Part shown: positions 6,149-9,901 of the stretch, piece after piece | Layout: each line of letters begins with the position of its first letter | Position numbering within the stretch: position 1 is the first letter of the stretch | DNA from: Competibacteraceae bacterium UBA2788 | GTDB lineage: Bacteria > Pseudomonadota > Gammaproteobacteria > Competibacterales > Competibacteraceae | Assembly (NCBI GenBank): GCA_002352185.1 | Contig: DEHY01000176.1 | Span: forward strand, 27,028-36,928 | Direction: 5' to 3' | Length of the DNA stretch: 9,901 nucleotides | Made by a program: the position numbers and the translations under genes | Notes under the pieces: model-generated | The model's database searches: none | What the model was told of the DNA's origin: nothing | Seen by the model: only the letters and a program-made list of their open reading frames with translations

Positions 6149-8125
6149 TTATGCCTCCCGGCCAGCCCGATAGCCTTCCAGAATCGCGTGGCTGAGGTAG
6201 CGCGGCGCCACGCAATCGCCAGCCCGAAACACCCGCAAGCCGCTCGATTTGAGGGCGAAATAGAGCGCTTCGTCAGGCATCTCCGGCGATACGTCCACCA
6301 CCAGATCGATCTCGTCAAAGCGGATTTCCCGGTGATCGAAGAGGTCCGCGCCCATGACGCTGCGCGCGGTCACTTCCAGCGCGTCGAACTGGGGCCGGAA
6401 TCTGATGCCCCGGACGGCGGCGCGCTGGTTCCAGGCAGTCAGTTCCAGCGACGCAGTGAGCCGCTGACCGACGAACATATCGCGGGTCACGACTTCCACC
6501 TGCCAGCCGCGTTCGGCCAGCCATTCGGCGACGCCCATGCCGACCGGATCGCCAAGGGTATCGAGGATCACCGCTCGCCCCGGCGCAGTCGGCGCCTCGC
6601 CGCTCATCACCTGCCGGGGATTGACCACCGGCGCGGTCTCGTGGAAACACACCCCGGCCTGACGACCCGGAATACCACCCACGGCTACGATCACCGCATC
6701 GGGCGCCGCCGCGATGACCCGTTCGGCGGTCATTTCAATCCCGGTCTGAATCTCTACGTCCAGCTTGCGAACTTGCGCTTCCAGCCAGTCCACCGCCAGC
6801 GCCAGCCGCTCACGGCCCGGCGCGGCTGCCGCCAGCCGGATCGCGCCGCCGAGCCGGTGACTGCGTTCGTACAGGGTGACGCGATGACCGCGCAGAGCGG
6901 CGACCCGGGCCGCTTCCAGACCCGCCGGACCGCCCCCGACGATCAGCACTCGATGCCGGATCCGGGCAGGCTTCAGCGGGGCAAATTCGGCCTCCCGTTC
7001 ATAGCCGGCAGCGGGATTGTTGGCGCAGCTCAGGCCCGGGTTCTGCACCAGGCCGATGATGTTGTCCTGATTGGCGAGCAGGCAGGGACGAATATCGTCA
7101 GCTTGACCCTGGCGCAACTTGGTCGGCAGTTCCGGGTCGGCGATCAAGGCCCGAGTCATCTCCACCGCGTCGGCCTTGCCCTCGGCCAGCAGCGCCGCCG
7201 CCATGGCGGGGTCTACGATGCTGCCCTGGGCGAACACCGGCAGCGTCACCGCCGCCTTGACGAGAGCCGCCAGATGGACGGCGAAACCGGGCGGTTGAAA
7301 CAGGCCGGGACGGGTGAGGTGGCCGGTGTAGATGCTGCCGCTGGTGACGCTGATGAAGTCCAGCAAGCGGTCGCCCCCCAAGTGTCGAGCGATCTCGGCG
7401 GCGTCTTCGGGCTTGATCCCGGCCCAGGGCGCATACTCATCACCGACCAGGCGCAAACCCACAATAGCGTTGCGACCGATCCCGTTGCGCACGGCCTCGA
7501 TCACCTGGCGGGCGAACCGCAGCCGATTCTCCAGCGAGCCGCCGTACTGGTCGCCGCGTTGATTGGTCAGCGGCGACAGGAATTGACGGATCAGGCTGTC
7601 CTGCCCGGCGTTCAGTTCGACCCCGTCCAGTCCGCCATCGCTGGCGTAACGCGCCGCCTGCCGGAATCCTTCGATGACCGCCGTGATGTCTTCGGCGTCC
7701 ATCGCTTGGGGCAGTTCGCGGCTGTTGACTTCCGGCACCGGCGACGGCGCCCAGAGCGGCAACTGGGAATAATGGCTGCTGCCCTGCATCCCGCTGTGGG
7801 TCAAGTGCGCCAGCACCAAAGCCCCGTGCCGATGCACCGCCTTTGCAACCTGACGATACCCGTCCACCACTGCTGGATCGTGTCCGAACACGGCGTATTC
7901 GTAGGGCCAGTCGGACGGATGGACGACGCTGCCTTCCAGGACGATCAAGCCTGCGCCGCCCGCCGCACGAGCTTCGTAATAGGCGGCGTGGCGCTCGGTC
8001 AAGCGGTTGTGAGTGGCGAAGTTGGTTTGATGGGCGGCGAACACAAACCGGTTCGATGCACGTTTACTGCCCAATAAGAGCGGAGTGAACAACTGATCCA
8101 GAGCATCGTTGACGGAAGGTTTCAT
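6149..8125 (-). CDS. Mycofactocin-associated FadH/OYE family oxidoreductase, copy with degenerate 4Fe-4S site
   Basis: This 658-residue paralog of the next gene has the same architecture: an OYE-type FMN barrel (1 to about 340, with GDQYGGSLENRLRF at 191-204), a linker, and an FAD/NAD(P) half with VLIVGGGPAGLEAARV at 393-408. It ends FRAGDCVAPRYLSHAILEGY. The cluster-binding segment is altered: Cys348 and Cys367 align with the first and last FadH ligands, but the second and third positions are Ala351 and Asn355, so a normal 4Fe-4S cluster is unlikely. The usual catalytic Tyr is Ser177. The open frame extends upstream to 8431, but that part lies inside mftC and has no family similarity. The ATG at 8125 gives the family N-terminus (LFTPLLLGSKRASNRFVFA), 10 bases after the mftC stop, although its ribosome site is weak. 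It is the mycofactocin-linked OYE type; its substrate is unknown. Confidence 0.88.
   Translation of the reverse strand: MKPSVNDALDQLFTPLLLGSKRASNRFVFAAHQTNFATHNRLTERHAAYYEARAAGGAGLIVLEGSVVHPSDWPYEYAVFGHDPAVVDGYRQVAKAVHRHGALVLAHLTHSGMQGSSHYSQLPLWAPSPVPEVNSRELPQAMDAEDITAVIEGFRQAARYASDGGLDGVELNAGQDSLIRQFLSPLTNQRGDQYGGSLENRLRFARQVIEAVRNGIGRNAIVGLRLVGDEYAPWAGIKPEDAAEIARHLGGDRLLDFISVTSGSIYTGHLTRPGLFQPPGFAVHLAALVKAAVTLPVFAQGSIVDPAMAAALLAEGKADAVEMTRALIADPELPTKLRQGQADDIRPCLLANQDNIIGLVQNPGLSCANNPAAGYEREAEFAPLKPARIRHRVLIVGGGPAGLEAARVAALRGHRVTLYERSHRLGGAIRLAAAAPGRERLALAVDWLEAQVRKLDVEIQTGIEMTAERVIAAAPDAVIVAVGGIPGRQAGVCFHETAPVVNPRQVMSGEAPTAPGRAVILDTLGDPVGMGVAEWLAERGWQVEVVTRDMFVGQRLTASLELTAWNQRAAVRGIRFRPQFDALEVTARSVMGADLFDHREIRFDEIDLVVDVSPEMPDEALYFALKSSGLRVFRAGDCVAPRYLSHAILEGYRAGREA
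6154..6159 (-). promoter_or_regulatory. Shine-Dalgarno site of OYE 2, embedded in the end of OYE 1
   Basis: GGGAGG on the minus strand lies eight bases before the ATG at 6145, within the last codons (Arg-Glu-Ala) of the upstream paralog. It supports the chosen start and suggests coupled translation of the two oxidoreductases. Confidence 0.7.
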
Positions 8126-8135
8126 AGCGGCAGTC

Positions 8136-9167
8136 TCAGGCAACCACTGCGACGGAACTGACGGGATCAAAGATGCAGTCGGGATCGGGCGCATCCGGCA
8201 AGCGGCTGGTGAAATGCTTGGCGGCGATGCAACCGCCGTGGCACTTGTCGTAGGCATTGCAGGTTTGGCAACCACCGCCGACCTGCCAGTCGCGCAAATG
8301 GGCAAACAGCGGCGCGGTGCGCCAAATCCCGGTGAAGCCGCCGGGCCGGCGCACATTGCCGCCGGAAAATTCCGGCGCCAGCATGAACGGACAGGCATAC
8401 ACCTCGCCCACCGGATCGACGCAGCAGACAATGCGCCCGGCGCCGCACATGTTCAGCCCGGCTATCGGCTGCCCGTAGGCCGAGAGATGGAAGAAGGAAT
8501 CGCCGGTGGGCACTTCGGGATGCTTCAGCAGCCATTGGTAGAGTTGCTGATTTTGCATCCTGGTCGGGCGCAGATCTTCCCAGACTTCGCGCCCGCGTCC
8601 GGTCGGGCGCAACCGGGTCAGCCGCAGTTCCGCGCCGTAGCCTTGCGCCAGCGCCGCCAGCGCGTCGATTTCGGGAAAATTGTGGCGAGTGACGGTGGCG
8701 TTGATCTTGAACGGGAAGCGGCGCTGCGCCAGCCGCTCCATCGCCCGGCAGGCGCTGGCATAGGAACCGTTGCCACGCACCGGGTCATTGGTTTCGGCGG
8801 TGGCTCCATCCAGACTGATCTGCACATCCAGATAATCGCGTGAAGCGATCCAGACCGCAGCGGCATCGTCGATCAGATGACCGTTGGTGCTGAATTTGAC
8901 CCCGATCCCTTTCGCCAGGCTGTAATCCATCAACTCATAAAAATCGTTGCGGATCATCGGCTCGCCGCCGCCGACGTTGATGTAAAACACTTTCATCGCC
9001 GCCCATTCATCAATCAGATGCTTGGCTTCGTCGGTGGTCAATTCCGCTGCCTGGCGGCGTCCCGATGACGACAGGCAATGGACGCAACGCAGATTGCAGG
9101 CGTAGGTGATTTCCCAGGTCAGGCAGATGGGGGCGCTTAGACCTTGGCGAAAGAGTTCGTAGCTCAT
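8136..9167 (-). CDS. mftC: MftC, mycofactocin radical SAM maturase (SPASM domain)
   Basis: This 343-residue radical SAM enzyme matches what I remember of mycobacterial MftC closely over most of its length. The SAM-cluster motif is CNLRCVHC, with Cys24, Cys28 and Cys31 in TWEITYACNLRCVHCLSSSG. The SAM-binding GGGEP is at 66-70 and KFSTNG at 91-96. The C-terminal SPASM region, which holds auxiliary clusters, has NMCGAGRIVCC at 239-249, VYACPF at 256-261, then Cys300, 303, 309 and 313 (CQTCNAYDKCHGGC) and Cys331. In known systems MftC, with the chaperone MftB, decarboxylates the C-terminal Tyr of MftA and then forms a C-C bond with the adjacent Val. It begins 11 bases after the DUF4242 gene, with only a weak ribosome site. 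Its usual upstream partners mftA and mftB are not next to it. PqqE and other peptide maturases share the fold, but the residue match and mftE support MftC. Confidence 0.95.
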   Translation of the reverse strand: MSYELFRQGLSAPICLTWEITYACNLRCVHCLSSSGRRQAAELTTDEAKHLIDEWAAMKVFYINVGGGEPMIRNDFYELMDYSLAKGIGVKFSTNGHLIDDAAAVWIASRDYLDVQISLDGATAETNDPVRGNGSYASACRAMERLAQRRFPFKINATVTRHNFPEIDALAALAQGYGAELRLTRLRPTGRGREVWEDLRPTRMQNQQLYQWLLKHPEVPTGDSFFHLSAYGQPIAGLNMCGAGRIVCCVDPVGEVYACPFMLAPEFSGGNVRRPGGFTGIWRTAPLFAHLRDWQVGGGCQTCNAYDKCHGGCIAAKHFTSRLPDAPDPDCIFDPVSSVAVVA

Positions 9168-9178
9168 GGCGGATCGCT

Positions 9179-9454
9179 TCAGCGTTCGGCGGTGGTCGGG
9201 TCAATCCCCACCTTGATTTCGGAAATGCGGTTCGCCGGGAAGCCGCCCTGCTCGGCGTGCTGTTTCACCATCTCGGCATTGGGCGCGATGTAGACGCAAT
9301 AAATCTTGTCGTCGGTGACGTAGCTTTGCACCCACTGGATTTGCGGCCCCAGCGCCTTGAGGACGCTACAGGACTTTTGCGAGATGCCTTGCAGATCGGC
9401 GGGAGACAGTTTGCCTGCACCGGGCAGTTCGCGTTCGATCAGATACTTGGGCAT
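9179..9454 (-). CDS. DUF4242 / SCO4226-type small protein
   Basis: This protein of 91 residues starts MPKYLIERELPGAGKLSP. It carries the family-typical run QWVQSYVTDDKIYCVYIAP at about 40-58 and GGFPANRISEI at 70-80. I recognise it as a DUF4242 protein; one Streptomyces member, SCO4226, has been described as nickel-binding. It is a small ferredoxin-like alpha/beta protein with no signal peptide or membrane segment, so it is probably cytoplasmic. Its function here is unknown. The start at 9454 has AAGAGG at 9464-9469, nine bases away. It sits 33 bases after the DUF779 gene and 11 bases before mftC, so it is co-transcribed with the mycofactocin genes. Its place directly before mftC suggests a link to cofactor biosynthesis or use, but this is inference. 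Confidence 0.85.
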   Translation of the reverse strand: MPKYLIERELPGAGKLSPADLQGISQKSCSVLKALGPQIQWVQSYVTDDKIYCVYIAPNAEMVKQHAEQGGFPANRISEIKVGIDPTTAER

Positions 9455-9487
9455 GGCATTGAACCTCTTGGGTGGAATGGATCAGGG

Positions 9488-9883
9488 TTATGGCGTTGGG
9501 CGGAGTTGCTGCGCCCTCAACTCGGCCTCCAGCGTCGCCCATTCGGCATCGGTGAACAGCCGGGAGCGGGTCAAAAAGCGCACGCCTTCCGGGCCTTCGA
9601 GGGAAAACATCCCGCCCCGTCCGGGAACGACATCAATGGTCAGTTCGGTATGCTTCCAGTATTCGTACTGGGCGGCGCTCATATAGAACGGGCAACCGCC
9701 GATCTCCCCCAATTGCACGTCGCCGTCGCCCACCAGCAGATCGCCGTCGGGGTAACACATCGGCGAACTGCCGTCGCAACAGCCGCCCGACTGGTGAAAC
9801 ATCAACGGGCCGTGCTTGGCCTGAAGCTTAGCGATGAGCGCCAAAGCGGCATCGGTCGCCAGGACGCGGGGAACGGTGGTCAT
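9488..9883 (-). CDS. DUF779 domain protein, aldehyde-dehydrogenase-associated
   Basis: This 131-residue protein has the conserved cysteine-rich motif HQSGGCCDGSSPMCY at residues 30-44 (Cys35, Cys36, Cys43), then GGCPFYMS with Cys64 at 62-69. These are the hallmarks of DUF779. The cysteines could bind a metal or be redox active; I cannot tell which. DUF779 genes are often found directly beside NAD-dependent aldehyde dehydrogenases (aldA/exaC type), and no biochemical role is known to me. An aldehyde or alcohol dehydrogenase upstream, beyond the right edge, would fit this pattern. The start at 9883 is well supported by an AAGGAGG ribosome site. It is the first gene of the visible operon, but the window ends 18 bases upstream, so a promoter cannot be judged. 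Confidence 0.88.
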   Translation of the reverse strand: MTTVPRVLATDAALALIAKLQAKHGPLMFHQSGGCCDGSSPMCYPDGDLLVGDGDVQLGEIGGCPFYMSAAQYEYWKHTELTIDVVPGRGGMFSLEGPEGVRFLTRSRLFTDAEWATLEAELRAQQLRPTP

Positions 9884-9887
9884 ACGG

Positions 9888-9896
9888 CTCCTCCTT
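9888..9896 (-). promoter_or_regulatory. Strong Shine-Dalgarno site of the DUF779 gene
   Basis: On the minus strand this reads AAGGAGGAG, with the AAGGAGG core ending six bases before the ATG at 9883. It is the strongest ribosome site in the window and fixes the start of the DUF779 gene. The other genes have weaker or coupled starts. Confidence 0.85.
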
Positions 9897-9901
9897 AAAC
9901 C

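Noticed and set aside
5360..8077. A 905-codon open frame on the plus strand opposite both OYE genes
   Set aside because: It is rich in Arg, His, Gln, Pro and Asp with no recognisable domain, as expected for the antisense of GC-rich coding DNA. The minus-strand frames there carry clear family motifs.
8126..8431. N-terminal extension of OYE 1 in the same frame
   Set aside because: It lies within mftC and has no similarity to the FadH family; the family N-terminus begins at the ATG at 8125.
8136..9167. Assignment of the radical SAM gene as PqqE
   Set aside because: The residue pattern follows MftC closely, no pqq genes are visible, and mftE lies in the same operon.
9455..9487. The 33-base gap between the DUF779 and DUF4242 genes as a terminator or promoter
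   Set aside because: I saw no stable hairpin with a T-run and no promoter-like boxes; it holds only a ribosome site.

Overview
The window is a high-GC (low-to-mid 60s percent by eye), gene-dense bacterial region. All ten genes I can support lie on the minus strand, so transcription runs from the right end to the left. I recognise it as part of a mycofactocin (MFT) locus. The radical SAM maturase MftC and the creatininase-family peptidase MftE are both clear, and between them sit the two FadH/old-yellow-enzyme (OYE) type oxidoreductases known to occur near mycofactocin genes in some bacteria. The taxon cannot be fixed from the sequence. Mycofactocin is best known from Actinobacteria, but it also occurs in some Proteobacteria, Firmicutes and Chloroflexi. 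A complete FixABCX-like electron transfer set would fit a Gram-negative or other respiratory bacterium; this is only a weak inference.

Layout in transcription order (right to left): a DUF779 protein (9488-9883) with a near-perfect Shine-Dalgarno site; a DUF4242 small protein (9179-9454); mftC (8136-9167); FadH/OYE oxidoreductase 1 (6149-8125); FadH/OYE oxidoreductase 2 (4112-6145); ETF alpha/FixB (3122-4111); the FixC-type ETF-quinone oxidoreductase (1797-3125); the FixX ferredoxin-like protein (1516-1803); ETF beta/FixA (596-1483); and mftE (3-599, running off the left edge). The largest gap between genes is 33 bases. Several junctions overlap or abut (4, 7, 4 and 0 bases), so this is very probably one operon. 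There is no intergenic stretch over 300 bases, no RNA gene, no insertion sequence and no CRISPR.

How the genes may work together: MftC modifies the precursor peptide MftA, and MftE trims it, towards the redox cofactor mycofactocin. Neither MftA nor its chaperone MftB is visible here, so both must be encoded elsewhere. In the familiar actinobacterial order, mftC is followed by mftD and mftE. Here mftC and mftE bracket a six-gene redox module. The module holds two FMN/FAD oxidoreductases, a heterodimeric ETF, and a FixC/FixX pair that would pass electrons to quinone or, by bifurcation, to ferredoxin. My reading is that this is a mycofactocin-linked respiratory electron exit. DUF779 proteins are often encoded beside NAD-dependent aldehyde dehydrogenases, which suggests that the pathway served is alcohol or aldehyde oxidation.

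The most notable oddities are these. OYE 1 has lost two of the four Fe-S cysteines of the FadH family. Both OYE proteins have Ser where the family's catalytic Tyr normally sits. The fix genes are in the order B-C-X-A rather than A-B-C-X.
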